A stretch of 49,648 nucleotides of DNA from Streptomyces spinoverrucosus (lineage in GTDB: Bacteria; Actinomycetota; Actinomycetes; Streptomycetales; Streptomycetaceae), in NCBI RefSeq assembly GCF_006539505.1, contig NZ_BJND01000065.1, forward strand, positions 1 through 49,648, written 5' to 3'. The notes beneath the pieces are model-generated. The model ran no database searches. It was not told the origin of the DNA and saw nothing but the letters and a program-made list of their open reading frames with translations. This document shows positions 32,419 to 43,127 of the stretch, one piece after another. Positions within the stretch are counted from its first letter, which is position 1, and each line of letters starts with the position of its first letter. Both the position numbers and the translations under genes were made by a program.

Positions 32419-33480
32419 CTAGCGCAGCCGGGGCTGGATCTCGTCGATGAAGATGGTCTGCTTCTGCTCGGCCGTGAGGTGGCACGCGGAGGCACGGCCC
32501 TCGCCCAGCGGTGGCCGTACGTTGGTGCAGAGGCTGCCCGACACCTTGTCCGTGAAGGCGCACCGCGGGTGGAAGGGGCAGCCCGACGGCGGGTTGAGCA
32601 GGGAGGGCGGGGTGCCCGGGATCGGCGTCAGCTCCGCGTGGATGTCGCCGTCCAGACGCGGCATGGAGCTGAGCAGGCCCCAGGTGTACGGGTGCTTCGG
32701 GGTGCGCAGCACCTCCTTGACGCTGCCGCGCTCCACGGCCCGGCCGGCGTACATCACCAGCAGGTCGTCGGCCATGTTGGAGATGACACCGAGGTCGTGG
32801 GTGATGAAGATGATCGCGGAGCCGAACTCCTGCTGGAGGTCCTTGAGCAGGTCCAGGATCTGCGCCTGCACGGTCACGTCGAGCGCGGTGGTCGGCTCGT
32901 CGGCGATCAGCAGGTCGGGGTCGCACATCAGGGCCATGGCGATCATCGCGCGCTGGCGCATACCGCCGGAGAACTGGTGCGGGTAGTCGTCGAAGCGCAC
33001 CTTGGGCTGCGGGATGCCGACCTTCTCCAGCATCTGGATCGCGCGGTCCTTGGCCTCCTTCTTGGAGGCGCCGGTGTGCTTCATGTACGGCTCGGACAGC
33101 TGGCGGCCCACCGTGTAGTACGGGGAGAGGGCGGTCAGCGGGTCCTGGAAGATCATCGCCATCTTGTTGCCGCGGAGCTTCTCCAGCTCCTTCTCGGTGG
33201 CGGTGACGAGTTCCTTGCCGTCGAGGACGATCTCGCCGTCGATGGTGGTGGACCGCGGGTTGTGCAGGCCCAGGATCGTCAGGTTGGTGACGGACTTGCC
33301 GGAGCCGGACTCGCCGACGATGCCCAGGGTCTTACCGCGTTCGACGTCGAAGGAGAGGCCGTCGACGGCCTTGACGATGCCGTCCTCGGTGGAGAACTGC
33401 ACCCGCAGGTCACGGACCGAGAGGAAGCTCTCGGGCCCGGTCGGGGCCGGGGCGTCCTCGGTCTTGGTCAGTGTGGTCAC
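32419..33480 (-). CDS. bldKD: BldK oligopeptide importer, ATP-binding protein (OppD type)
   Basis: 353-aa product from GTG 33480 (MTTLTKTEDAPAPTGPESFL). Walker A GIVGESGSGKSVTN, Q-loop IFQDPLTALSP, signature FSGGMRQRAMIA, Walker B LLIADEPTTALD, H-loop ITHDLGVI. Cysteines in GCPFHPRCAF and SGSLCTNV belong to the oligopeptide C-terminal motif. Seventeen bases after the permease gene, fourteen before the next ATPase, so a single transcript is likely. Confidence 0.88.
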   Translation of the reverse strand: MTTLTKTEDAPAPTGPESFLSVRDLRVQFSTEDGIVKAVDGLSFDVERGKTLGIVGESGSGKSVTNLTILGLHNPRSTTIDGEIVLDGKELVTATEKELEKLRGNKMAMIFQDPLTALSPYYTVGRQLSEPYMKHTGASKKEAKDRAIQMLEKVGIPQPKVRFDDYPHQFSGGMRQRAMIAMALMCDPDLLIADEPTTALDVTVQAQILDLLKDLQQEFGSAIIFITHDLGVISNMADDLLVMYAGRAVERGSVKEVLRTPKHPYTWGLLSSMPRLDGDIHAELTPIPGTPPSLLNPPSGCPFHPRCAFTDKVSGSLCTNVRPPLGEGRASACHLTAEQKQTIFIDEIQPRLR

Positions 33481-33496
33481 GGTGGTTCGTTCTTCC

Positions 33497-34474
33497 TTAG
33501 GAGAGCCGGACGCGGGGGTCGATCCAGGCGTACACGATGTCGACGAGGATGTTCAGGAGCAGGATGAAGAAGGCGCCGAACAGCATGACGCCCATCGTCA
33601 ACGGGAGGTCCTTGGTGGTCGCCCCCTGTACCGCAAGGCGGCCGATGCCCTGGAGCGAGAACGTGATCTCGGTGACCACACCGCCGCCGAGCAGGGCGCT
33701 GAGGTCGATGCCGAGAACGGTGACGATGGGGATGAGCGAACCGCGCCAGGCGTAGCGGAAGAAGACGTACTTCTTCGGCATGCCCTTGGCGCGGGCCGTG
33801 CGGACATGCTCCTCGGCGAGTTGCTCGATGAGGGAGGCGCGCGCCATACGCGTGTACTGGGCGGTGAAGATGGTGGCCATCACGGCCATGGGGATCCACA
33901 GGCCGGCGAGCCAGCCGAACGGATCCTCCGTGAACGGCACGTACTTGGGGTCCTCCACCCAGCCGGTGCTGTAGACGAAGATCAGCAGCACGATCGGGCC
34001 GAGGAAGTAGATCTGCATCGAGCTGAGCACCATGGACGCACCGGTGGCGGCCTTGTCGATCGCGGAGCCGCGCCGGTAGGCGGAGATCATTCCCGCGCCG
34101 ATGCCGACGGTCAGGAAGACGATCATGGCGCCGGCGGTCAGCGAGAGAGTCAGCGGGAAGCGGTCCATGATCGTGTCGAAGACCATGTCGCCCGAGTAGA
34201 ACGACTGGCCGAGGCACGGGGCGGCGCAGTGGCCGTCCGGGAAGTCGCGGCCGGTCACGATGCCGGACATGAAGTCCCAGAACTGCTGGGCGATCGGCAG
34301 GTTGAGGCCGAGCGCCTCACGGATGTCCTCCAGTCTCGCGGGCGAGCAGTCCCTGCCACAGGCCAGAGAGGCGTAGTCGGATGGCGCCGCGACAAACAGG
34401 AAGAAGGTTGCGGCGCCGATGAGAAACAGGGTGACGATGGCACCGACAGTGCGCCGGATGATGAACTGAAGCAT
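33497..34474 (-). CDS. bldKC: BldK oligopeptide importer, permease (OppB type)
   Basis: 325-aa six-helix permease beginning MLQFIIRRTVGAIVTLFLIG at ATG 34474; GTG 34549 would add 25 residues of poor composition. EAA loop: EHVRTARAKGMPKKYVFFRY. A long loop between helices 1 and 2 has three cysteines (ACGRDCSPARL, HCAAPC). Follows the binding-protein gene by 99 bp, where a processing site or weak terminator could set subunit stoichiometry. Confidence 0.88.
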   Translation of the reverse strand: MLQFIIRRTVGAIVTLFLIGAATFFLFVAAPSDYASLACGRDCSPARLEDIREALGLNLPIAQQFWDFMSGIVTGRDFPDGHCAAPCLGQSFYSGDMVFDTIMDRFPLTLSLTAGAMIVFLTVGIGAGMISAYRRGSAIDKAATGASMVLSSMQIYFLGPIVLLIFVYSTGWVEDPKYVPFTEDPFGWLAGLWIPMAVMATIFTAQYTRMARASLIEQLAEEHVRTARAKGMPKKYVFFRYAWRGSLIPIVTVLGIDLSALLGGGVVTEITFSLQGIGRLAVQGATTKDLPLTMGVMLFGAFFILLLNILVDIVYAWIDPRVRLS

Positions 34475-34573
34475 GGCGGGAAGGCTGCTCTCTGCGGAGA
34501 CGGTGGGAGGTTTGCGCGGAACCGCGGGGGTGCGCTCCGCCTGGTGCACACCCCCGCGATCAGCCGTAGAGAG

Positions 34574-36367
34574 TTACGACTTCAGGAACAGTCGGGTGAC
34601 GTCGATGTAGCTGGACTCGGTGCTGTAGCGGGCACCGCCGATGTTCGAGCCGTAGAGCTGGAGCTGCTTGGTGTACCACAGCGGAGCGGCCGGGTTGACC
34701 TTCTCCAGGATGTAGTGGTGCGCCTCGATCCAGGTCTTCGCCGCCTCGGTCGGCTCCTGGGTCAGGGCCTTCTTGATCAGCTCCTGGACCTTCGGGTCGT
34801 TGATGTGCGAGTAGTTCGGCGAGCCCTCGGCGATCTGGTCACCGTCGTACACCGGCGTGACGACCGTGGCCGGGGACGGCCAGTCCTGGCCCCAGCCCGA
34901 GATGTAGATGTCGTACGGGTTGTCGACCTTGCCGATGTTCTCGTAGTAGCTCGCGGCGTCGACCTCCTTGGAGACGATGTCGAAGCCGACCTTGGTCAGC
35001 GCGTCCTCGACGGCGACCTTGCGCTTCTGGCCCTGCTCGCTGTTCGAGTAGGCGAAGACGAGCTTCTTCTCGGCGGCCGGGACGTCCTTCAGGAGCTTCT
35101 CGGCCTCCGCGATGTTGCCCTGCGGCGTCTTCAGACGGCCGTACGGGTCGTAGCTGGCCTCGTAGCCCGGCAGGGTCGGGGCGAACAGGTTCGGGGCCAC
35201 GTCGCCACCGTAGGCGCCACCCTCACCGGCGATCAGCGACTTGGAGTTCACCGCGTAGGTGATGGCGTCGCGGACGGCCTTGTTCTTGACCCGGTCCAGG
35301 TTGAAGTTCAGCACCTGGACGTAGGGCTGGTAGCCCTTGATCGTGCGCTTGTTGACGGCGGCGTCCCCGACGACGTCCTGGACCTGGGTGGACTCGACGC
35401 TGCCCGTGAGCTGGATGGCGTTCTTGGAGTCGCCCTGGTCGGCGATCAGACGCTTGGTCTGGGTCGACTCGGTGATGCCGAACTGCATGTCGAAACCGTC
35501 GACGTACTGGTGCCGGACGGAGTCGGTCTTCGGGTCCCACTGGTCGTTCTTGACCAGCTTGAGGGTCTTGCCGATCTTGTACTCGGCGATCTTGTACGGG
35601 CCGGTGGCGACCGGAGCCTTGTCGTACTTCTCCTTCGTGTCGGTCTCCTCCGGAACGATGGAGTAGCCCGGCATGGCCAGCGTCTGCGGCAGGTCCGGAC
35701 GCGCCGTGTCGAAGTGGAAGATGACCGTCTTGTCGTCCGGGGTCTCCAGGACCGAGTCCGGCAGGTGCTTGTCGCCGTAGCCGCCGTCCGGGAGCGCCTT
35801 GCGGTAGTCCGGGCCGCTCAGCCAGGTCTGGAGGTACGTCGGGCCGTCGAAGATGAACTTGGCGTACAGGCGCTCGACGGAGTGGCGGACGTCGGCGGAG
35901 GTGATCTCCTTGCCGTTCTGGTCCTTGATGCCGTCCTTGAGCGTGAACGTCCAGGTCTTGCCTCCGTCGGAGGACTTGCCGGAGTCGGTGGCGAGGTCAC
36001 CCACGACGGAGACGCCGCCCTTGCCGTCCTCCTCGAAGTTCGTCAGCCCGCGGAAGAGCAGGTTGGCGACCTGGCCGGCGTCCGAGACGTAGATCTGGCC
36101 CGGGTCCAGGTGGGACAGGCCCGACTCCTGGTAGACGGTGATCGTGCCGCCGCTCTTGGCGCCGGGGACCTCCTCGGCCGGGCCGGTCGAGGCCGCGGCA
36201 TCGGCGTAGGTGACCGCCTTCGACTGGGTCTTGGCCTCCTCCTGGTCCTTCTTGGAGTCCTTGTTGGAGCTTGTGCCCGTGTTCTCGGAGCATCCGGTGA
36301 GCGCGAGGGAGCCGGCCGCGAGGGCGACGACTATGGCGCGCGCTCTGCGCGAGGTGAACGACTTCAT
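34574..36367 (-). CDS. bldKB: BldK oligopeptide importer, solute-binding lipoprotein
   Basis: 597-aa product from ATG 36367; ATG 36403 is in frame and adds MDNNRQVGAYTA. The signal is MKSFTSRRARAIVVALAAGS with lipobox LALTGC (Cys26). Family-5 binding-protein motifs follow: NLLFRGLTNFEEDG, GKTWTFTLKDGIKDQNGKEI, APVATGPYKIAEYKIGKTL, and AVRDAITYAVNSKSLIAGEG. A basic/acidic Lys-Asp-Gln linker after the Cys is typical of Streptomyces. BldKB would bind the developmental oligopeptide outside the cell. Assignment rests on operon order and size; direct sequence comparison is needed to exclude a paralogue. Confidence 0.85.
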   Translation of the reverse strand: MKSFTSRRARAIVVALAAGSLALTGCSENTGTSSNKDSKKDQEEAKTQSKAVTYADAAASTGPAEEVPGAKSGGTITVYQESGLSHLDPGQIYVSDAGQVANLLFRGLTNFEEDGKGGVSVVGDLATDSGKSSDGGKTWTFTLKDGIKDQNGKEITSADVRHSVERLYAKFIFDGPTYLQTWLSGPDYRKALPDGGYGDKHLPDSVLETPDDKTVIFHFDTARPDLPQTLAMPGYSIVPEETDTKEKYDKAPVATGPYKIAEYKIGKTLKLVKNDQWDPKTDSVRHQYVDGFDMQFGITESTQTKRLIADQGDSKNAIQLTGSVESTQVQDVVGDAAVNKRTIKGYQPYVQVLNFNLDRVKNKAVRDAITYAVNSKSLIAGEGGAYGGDVAPNLFAPTLPGYEASYDPYGRLKTPQGNIAEAEKLLKDVPAAEKKLVFAYSNSEQGQKRKVAVEDALTKVGFDIVSKEVDAASYYENIGKVDNPYDIYISGWGQDWPSPATVVTPVYDGDQIAEGSPNYSHINDPKVQELIKKALTQEPTEAAKTWIEAHHYILEKVNPAAPLWYTKQLQLYGSNIGGARYSTESSYIDVTRLFLKS

Positions 36368-36468
36368 AGCGGTGTATGCACCTACCTGTCGGTTGTTATC
36401 CATGAGTACTGCCTGACGCGGCTGGTAGGCCGTCGCGGGGGCGGCAGTCACCCCCCACCAATGGACGA

Positions 36469-37515
36469 TTACCGCCCGGACTTGGGGTCGAAGGCATCCC
36501 GTACGGAGTCGCCGAGGAGGTTGAAGCACAGGATGAAGATCACCAGCGCGACTCCGGGGAAGAACATGAACGCCGGGTTCTGCTCGGCGTACTTGGCGCC
36601 GGCGGCGAACAGTCGTCCCCAGTCCGGTGTCGGTTCGACGAAGCCGACACCGGCGAAGGAGAGGAACGCGATGGAGAGGATGGTGCTGGGCAGCTGGTAC
36701 GTGAACTGGATCAGGATCGGCGAGACGATGTTCGGCAGGATCTCCTTGCGCACGATCCGCCCCGGAGATGCGCCGGCCACCTTGGCGGCCTCGACGAACT
36801 CCCGCTCGCGCAGCGACAGCACGGTGGAGCGGACGATACGCGCCATGCCCATCCAGCCCAGCAGCCACAGCACGATCAGGATCGCCAACGCGCGGAAGTA
36901 CGTGGGGGTCTCCTCCCGCGGGTCCACGAAGAACGCGGTCACGACGGGCATGAAGGCGATGAAGAACAGCTGCTGCGGGAACGAGAGGAAGAAGTCGGTG
37001 ACCCGGCCCAGCCAGTAGTCGGTACGGCCGCCGAAGTAGCCGCCGACCATGCCGATGATGATGCCGGTCAGCATCAGCAGCGTGGTCACGCCCAGCGCCA
37101 TGAACAGCGAGGTGCGCATGCCGTACACCAGCATGGCGAACAGATCACGACCGTACTGCGGCTCCACACCGAACCAGTGGTCCGCGGAGACGCCGCCGAA
37201 GTAGCCGAGCGGCAGCCCGAAGTCGTCCAGCACGGGCCGGTCCGCGTACGTGGGGTCCTGGCCGTACAGGGTGTACGGGTTGGTGCCGCTGATCGAGGTG
37301 AGCAGCGGGGCGCACAGCGCGACGACGAAGTAGAAAATCACTACGCCGGCACAGAACATCCCGGTACGGTCGCGCTTGAAGCGCTGCCACATCAACTGCC
37401 CGGGGGAACGACCCTCAAGCTTCTTCGTTCCCTTGGTGACCTCGGAGGTCACCTCGAGCTCTGGGTCCAAGGCGACCGTGGACCCCGAGCCCTCGGCCTT
37501 GGTTGGACTGGTCAT
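36469..37515 (-). CDS. bldKA: BldK oligopeptide importer, permease (OppC type)
   Basis: 348-aa product from ATG 37515, behind GGGGAAG. A hydrophilic N-terminal tail (about 45 residues) precedes an OppC_N-type helix (GMFCAGVVIFYFVVALCAPL). A long external loop with Tyr/Asp-rich motifs (YTLYGQDPTYADRPVLDDFG) follows, then five helices; EAA loop EFVEAAKVAGASPGRIVRKE. First gene of the operon, an unusual place for the OppC-type permease and a mark of bldK. The promoter should lie in the 382-bp gap upstream, which has two inverted repeats. Confidence 0.87.
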   Translation of the reverse strand: MTSPTKAEGSGSTVALDPELEVTSEVTKGTKKLEGRSPGQLMWQRFKRDRTGMFCAGVVIFYFVVALCAPLLTSISGTNPYTLYGQDPTYADRPVLDDFGLPLGYFGGVSADHWFGVEPQYGRDLFAMLVYGMRTSLFMALGVTTLLMLTGIIIGMVGGYFGGRTDYWLGRVTDFFLSFPQQLFFIAFMPVVTAFFVDPREETPTYFRALAILIVLWLLGWMGMARIVRSTVLSLREREFVEAAKVAGASPGRIVRKEILPNIVSPILIQFTYQLPSTILSIAFLSFAGVGFVEPTPDWGRLFAAGAKYAEQNPAFMFFPGVALVIFILCFNLLGDSVRDAFDPKSGR

Positions 37516-37678
37516 GTGTGTTCTTCCCCCGGGGGGTTGGAGAGCTGAGCGCAGCACAGATACCGGCAGGTTCTGTGGTTTGGGGGAACTTTCGCCAAGG
37601 GCATCAACGCGCGTCAAGGGCGGAAGGCACAGGGATCTCCCTACCGTCCATTTTTTGAGCAAAAATTGCAAAGATTGA

Positions 37679-37756
37679 CACCTGCGCGCGCTTGACAGGT
37701 GAGACGTGAAATCGGCGAATCGGACATAGCGGGAGGGATTTTTGTTTACATGTCCG
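37679..37756. promoter_or_regulatory. Inverted repeats in the bldKA upstream region
   Basis: Two inverted repeats: CACCTG-N11-CAGGTG (37679-37701) and CGGACAT-N22-ATGTCCG (37721-37756). The first is overlaid by a TTGACA direct repeat (37675, 37692). The stretch 37645-37760 is much more AT-rich than its surroundings. The repeats sit 160-240 bp before bldKA. The remainder of 37516-37833 has no gene. Confidence 0.5.
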
Positions 37757-37833
37757 AAACTTGATCGCCGGAGCACCGATATGCGAACAGGGCTTCACGG
37801 CCTGCCGACAAGCGCCTGAACGGACGCAGCCCG

Positions 37834-37874
37834 AGGACCCGGCGCCCCTCCGTCGCGGGAGGGGGCCGGGTCCT
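37834..37874 (-). terminator. Hairpin terminator after typA
   Basis: Perfect 10-bp stem AGGACCCGGC/GCCGGGTCCT, with an inner CCCTCC/GGGAGG helix, 24 bases after the typA stop on its strand. It insulates typA from bldK. Confidence 0.8.
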
Positions 37875-37897
37875 GTCACAGGGCCCTTGAGAGGCCG

Positions 37898-39805
<1,908 letters not shown>

Positions 39806-40013
39806 ATTGCGGCGTACTCCCGGGATGGTGAGGACGGCTACGCGTAGGACTGTGTTACGCGCGCCCTGCCGGGCTTGACACGCCACGGCCTCACCCCATG
39901 GTACGGGGCTGCGGTGGGTGGGGCTTGCGGGGATGCGTTGGTGCAGGTGGGGGGCGTTATTGGGGGGCTGGGCAGATCGGCGTTTGCGGGTGCGGGGCGT
40001 TGGCGGTTGGGCG

Positions 40014-40114
40014 CCCGGCGTTGACAGGCACCCGGCGTCGGTGCCGTGCGGGGTCGGCCCCACAGCCCGGCGTTCACAGATACCCGGCGTCAGTGCCGGG
40101 GATCGGTCGCGCAG
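40014..40114. repeat. Diverged tandem repeat of about 50 bp
   Basis: CCCGGCGTTGACAGGCACCC... (40014-40065) and CCCGGCGTTCACAGATACCC... (40066-40114) are neighbouring copies of one unit; a partial third copy starts at 40115. Part of a 600-bp gap between typA and the LpqW-like gene without a credible ORF. Confidence 0.65.
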
Positions 40115-40148
40115 CCCGGCACTGCAGGGTGCCGCTGCGGCCACCCGT

Positions 40149-40279
40149 GCCGCCCCAGCGGCACGACTGCCCGCAGCTGGGGCGGCTACGACGGCAGCGC
40201 ATAACTGGGGCGGCGCGACGGTGTCGGCAGCACGGCTGGGGCGGTGGGGTCGATTGGGCAGCTGGGGCCGCTGGGGCGG
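40149..40279. repeat. CTGGGGCGG repeat cluster with hairpin
   Basis: CTGGGGCGG occurs directly at 40177, 40205, 40236 and 40271, and once inverted at 40150. The inverted and first direct copies form a perfect 11-bp hairpin GCCGCCCCAGC/GCTGGGGCGGC (40149-40159 with 40176-40186). On the minus strand this lies 220 bp after the LpqW-like gene and may end its transcript. Confidence 0.65.
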
Positions 40280-40407
40280 CGGAGGCTGGGCGCAGCTGCG
40301 ACAGCGCGGCGACGAAGACAGGGGCGCGTCTGTGCCCGATCCTCCGCGGCGTCGGCGTGCGGCGCGCCAGCCCATGCCGCGGCGTCCGCCGCGCCCGAAG
40401 CCCCAGC

Positions 40408-42504
40408 TCAGCTCCGAGCCGCCTGTGTTGCCTTCCTGGTCTTCTTCAGGAAGCCCATGTCCTCGTACACCGGTGTCTCGAAGCCGAAGGAGCCGGTGTT
40501 GGCGAGGTTTTTGCGGGCGGCGGTGAGTTGGGGGCGCTGGTAGAGGGGGACCGAGCCGGCGGCGGCCCAGATGCGGGAGTCGGCCTTGCGGACGAGGTCG
40601 CGGGCCTCCTCCTCGTCCAGCGTGGCGATGGCCTGGTCGAAGAGCTGGTCGACCTGGTCCGTGCCGACCCGCGTGTAGTTCTGCTCGATGGTCAGGGAGC
40701 CGTCGGCGGCCGGTACCGGCTTGGCGTAGATCGGCCGGGCGTCGGTCGCGGGGAACGCCGACGCGGGCCAGGAGTACAGCGCGAGATCGTACTCACCGTT
40801 CGCGATGTGATCCTTGAAGTAGCTCGCGTCGGAGACCCTCGTCGTCTCCGTGAGGATCCCCACCCGCTGCAGCATGCGCGAGATCCGGTCCGCGACCCTG
40901 CGCAGCGTGTCGGACCCCGGCCCCGACGGCAGTACGAAACGCAGCGTGAGCGGCTTGCCGTCCTTGGCGAGCGGCCCGGCCGCGGCCCCCGGCGCAGCGG
41001 TGCCCTTGGGGGCGTACGCCCCCTGCGCCCCACCCCCCTGCCGGACGTGCTGCTTGCCGTCCTGCGCGAGGTGCGGCGGTTCCCCCTGGGGGTCACGATC
41101 ACGCCCCTCGGGGTCCTCCCCCGCCTTCCCGTCCTCCCCCACGATGTACGTCCCGTCGTCCTCCCCCGCCGACTTCCCGGGCGATGGCGACGCCGACGCC
41201 GATGCCGACTCCCCCTCCGACCCCGCCGCCTTCTGCTCCTCCTTCTTCTTCGGCTCCTTCAGCGGCCCACCCCGCACCCACCCCGCGTCCGCGAGCAGCG
41301 CCTGCGCCTCCTTGGTGTCCTGGCCCCCGAGCGCCCCGCTGTTGTCGGTGTACGCGGCCTGCCCGGACAGCGCGAGGTGGCTGCCGACCGGCACCGCGGG
41401 CAGCCCCAGCGGCTTCAGGACGACCTCGGCCAGTTCCTCGCGGTCGAGGGCGCGGGCCACGGCCCGGCGGACCCGTTCGTCGGCGAGCGGACCGTCGGCG
41501 CCGTTGAGGGCGAGTTGGGTGAAGGCCGGTTCCAGTGACTTGCGGACCTCGTAGCGGGCCAGCGGACCCGCGTCCGCGGTGCCCGCCGCCTTCGAGCCCT
41601 GGAGCGGCGTAGCGGTCCCCTTCGGGCGCGAGGCGAGGTCGATGCGCTGGGCGGTGGCGGCGTCGATGTCGGCCAGGTCCACGGTCCCGGCGGCCAGCGC
41701 CTCGGCCCGCTTCTCGCGCGGTACGGCCACCAGCACGATCTTGGAGAGCTTGGCCGGCTCGCCCCACCAGCGCGTACTGCGGACGAGGGTGACCTCGTCC
41801 TTCTTCTTGTCGACCTGCTGCACGGTGAACGGCCCGGCGGTGACCTTGAGCTTGGTGCGCGCCCCGTCGTTGAAGGCGTCGGGCGTGCCCATGACCTCCT
41901 TCGGGTACAGCGGCGTGAACAGCGACTTCCAGTCGGCGTAGGGCCTGCTGAAGGTGACCTTGACCTCCAGGTTGCTCTTGCCCCGCTCGATCCGCTCGAT
42001 GCGGTCGTACCCGGCGTTGCGCGCGGTCCAGTAGGCGCTGTCCTTCCCGGACAGGGCCCGCCACTGGGCGGCGAAGTCGGCCGCGCCGATCTCCCGGCCG
42101 TCGCTCCAGACGGCCTGCTGGTTGAGCTTGTACAGGACCACCTGCCGCGGCTCGGTGTCGACGACCTCGGCCGACTCCAGGTAGTCGGGGTTGATCTCCG
42201 GCCGCCCGCTGTCGTTCATCCGGTACATCGACGGCAGCACGGCCTGAGCGATCTTCGTGGTGGTCGCGTCGGCATCGGCCTGGAAGGCGTTGAGCGTCTC
42301 CGGTACGGAGTCCACGGCCCAGCGCAGAGTGCCCCCGTCGGCGACCTGCGCCCGGGCGGCCGGCGCGATGTCCTGTCCGGCCAGCGGCTTGCCGGCCTCG
42401 TCGTCCGAGCCACACCCGGCCAGGGCGGGCACCACGAGCACGCCCGCGGTGAGGAAGGCGATGGAGCGCATCACCGCGCGCAGGCCGACGCCGTCGTGTG
42501 ACAT
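40408..42504 (-). CDS. LpqW-like solute-binding-fold lipoprotein
   Basis: 698-aa product from ATG 42504, behind GGAGG; ATG 42471 is in frame and gives a tighter signal. Lipobox PALAGC with Cys31. Family-5 binding-protein fold: TLRWAVDSVPETLNAFQADA, WSDGREIGAADFAAQWRALS, RYEVRKSLEPAFTQLALNGA and VRRAVARALDREELAEVVLK. Between about residues 410 and 515 lies a disordered insert of Lys/Glu, Ser/Ala and Gly/Pro (KEPKKKEEQKAAGSEGESAS onward). No permease or ATPase gene is adjacent, so it is not an importer component. In mycobacteria the similarly orphaned LpqW lies next to typA and influences cell-envelope glycolipid synthesis. That role is only a suggestion here. Confidence 0.85.
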   Translation of the reverse strand: MSHDGVGLRAVMRSIAFLTAGVLVVPALAGCGSDDEAGKPLAGQDIAPAARAQVADGGTLRWAVDSVPETLNAFQADADATTTKIAQAVLPSMYRMNDSGRPEINPDYLESAEVVDTEPRQVVLYKLNQQAVWSDGREIGAADFAAQWRALSGKDSAYWTARNAGYDRIERIERGKSNLEVKVTFSRPYADWKSLFTPLYPKEVMGTPDAFNDGARTKLKVTAGPFTVQQVDKKKDEVTLVRSTRWWGEPAKLSKIVLVAVPREKRAEALAAGTVDLADIDAATAQRIDLASRPKGTATPLQGSKAAGTADAGPLARYEVRKSLEPAFTQLALNGADGPLADERVRRAVARALDREELAEVVLKPLGLPAVPVGSHLALSGQAAYTDNSGALGGQDTKEAQALLADAGWVRGGPLKEPKKKEEQKAAGSEGESASASASPSPGKSAGEDDGTYIVGEDGKAGEDPEGRDRDPQGEPPHLAQDGKQHVRQGGGAQGAYAPKGTAAPGAAAGPLAKDGKPLTLRFVLPSGPGSDTLRRVADRISRMLQRVGILTETTRVSDASYFKDHIANGEYDLALYSWPASAFPATDARPIYAKPVPAADGSLTIEQNYTRVGTDQVDQLFDQAIATLDEEEARDLVRKADSRIWAAAGSVPLYQRPQLTAARKNLANTGSFGFETPVYEDMGFLKKTRKATQAARS

Positions 42505-42801
42505 CTCTGCTTACCTCCGGGAGCCGCGGGGGTTACGATCACTTTTGGCGGTATATGGAGCTGATCAGATGTTTTCGGCTTTATGCGGCCACTGAAGAGG
42601 AAAGGGTTCGGCAACACCGGGCGACACGGCGGCCACCGCCGGGAAGCCCACCCGTGCGGCGCAACGCACCACGGAATGCACCTGCACGCCTCGGCCAATC
42701 GGTGCACATCCCTTCCCAGCGACAGGTGTGACGCGCAACACTCGCAGGCGCATGACCGTTGCCACCCACGGCCACCGGGCCGACGGAAGTGAGGTCACGT
42801 C
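42505..42801. promoter_or_regulatory. 297-bp divergent gap, LpqW-like gene / sdh operon
   Basis: Holds promoters in both directions. 42540-42600 is locally AT-rich (GGCGGTATATGG, TTTTCGGCTTTATG). No clear palindrome, small ORF or RNA element was found. Confidence 0.35.
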
Positions 42802-43092
42802 ATGTCCGTGCACGACGAAATGACATCGATGCAGCGCTGCCTGGACGACCTGTCCCGGTCGCTGGGCCGCCTGGAGCAGCAGCTCGGCACCGGCGGGCTC
42901 GACATAAGGCGCGTCCGCACCGACTGCGAACACCTGCGCGAGAGCGTCGCACTGCTCCGCGACGCGGCCAGCACACCGGCCGCGCAGCGGCGCCCGGAGC
43001 TCGTCACCATCCCCGACACCCCGTACGACAACAGCCTGTGGGTCGACACGGACGACGAGGGACTCGGCGCCCGCGACCGACGCGCTCCCTGA
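42802..43092 (+). CDS. Small coiled-coil protein at head of sdh operon
   Basis: 96-aa product from ATG 42802, behind GTGAGG. Residues 1-55 form amphipathic helices (MTSMQRCLDDLSRSLGRLEQ, then RTDCEHLRESVALLRDAAST) with heptad-like Leu spacing, probably a dimerising coiled coil with two cysteines. The tail (PDTPYDNSLWVDTDDEGLGA) is acidic and probably disordered. No membrane segment or known domain. It ends 35 bases before sdhC, so it is probably cotranscribed. Function unknown; it could be a regulator or an assembly factor for the dehydrogenase. Confidence 0.85.
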   Translation: MSVHDEMTSMQRCLDDLSRSLGRLEQQLGTGGLDIRRVRTDCEHLRESVALLRDAASTPAAQRRPELVTIPDTPYDNSLWVDTDDEGLGARDRRAP

Positions 43093-43127
43093 ACCGACCC
43101 GAGTCCGCAACCGACCGGAGTCACACC

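Noticed and set aside
34475..34549. GTG 34549 as the start of the OppB-type BldK permease
   Set aside because: Adds a Pro/Ser-rich segment before the standard MLQFIIRR helix; family members begin at the helix.
33164..37018. Plus-strand open frame of 1284 codons
   Set aside because: Antisense to bldKA-bldKD; stop-poor only because of GC bias. The opposite strand encodes recognised transporter subunits.
39806..40375. 190-codon N-terminal extension of TypA
   Set aside because: Pro/Ala/Arg-rich, runs through DNA repeats, and TypA proteins begin at MATRHDIRN with a ribosome site before ATG 39805.
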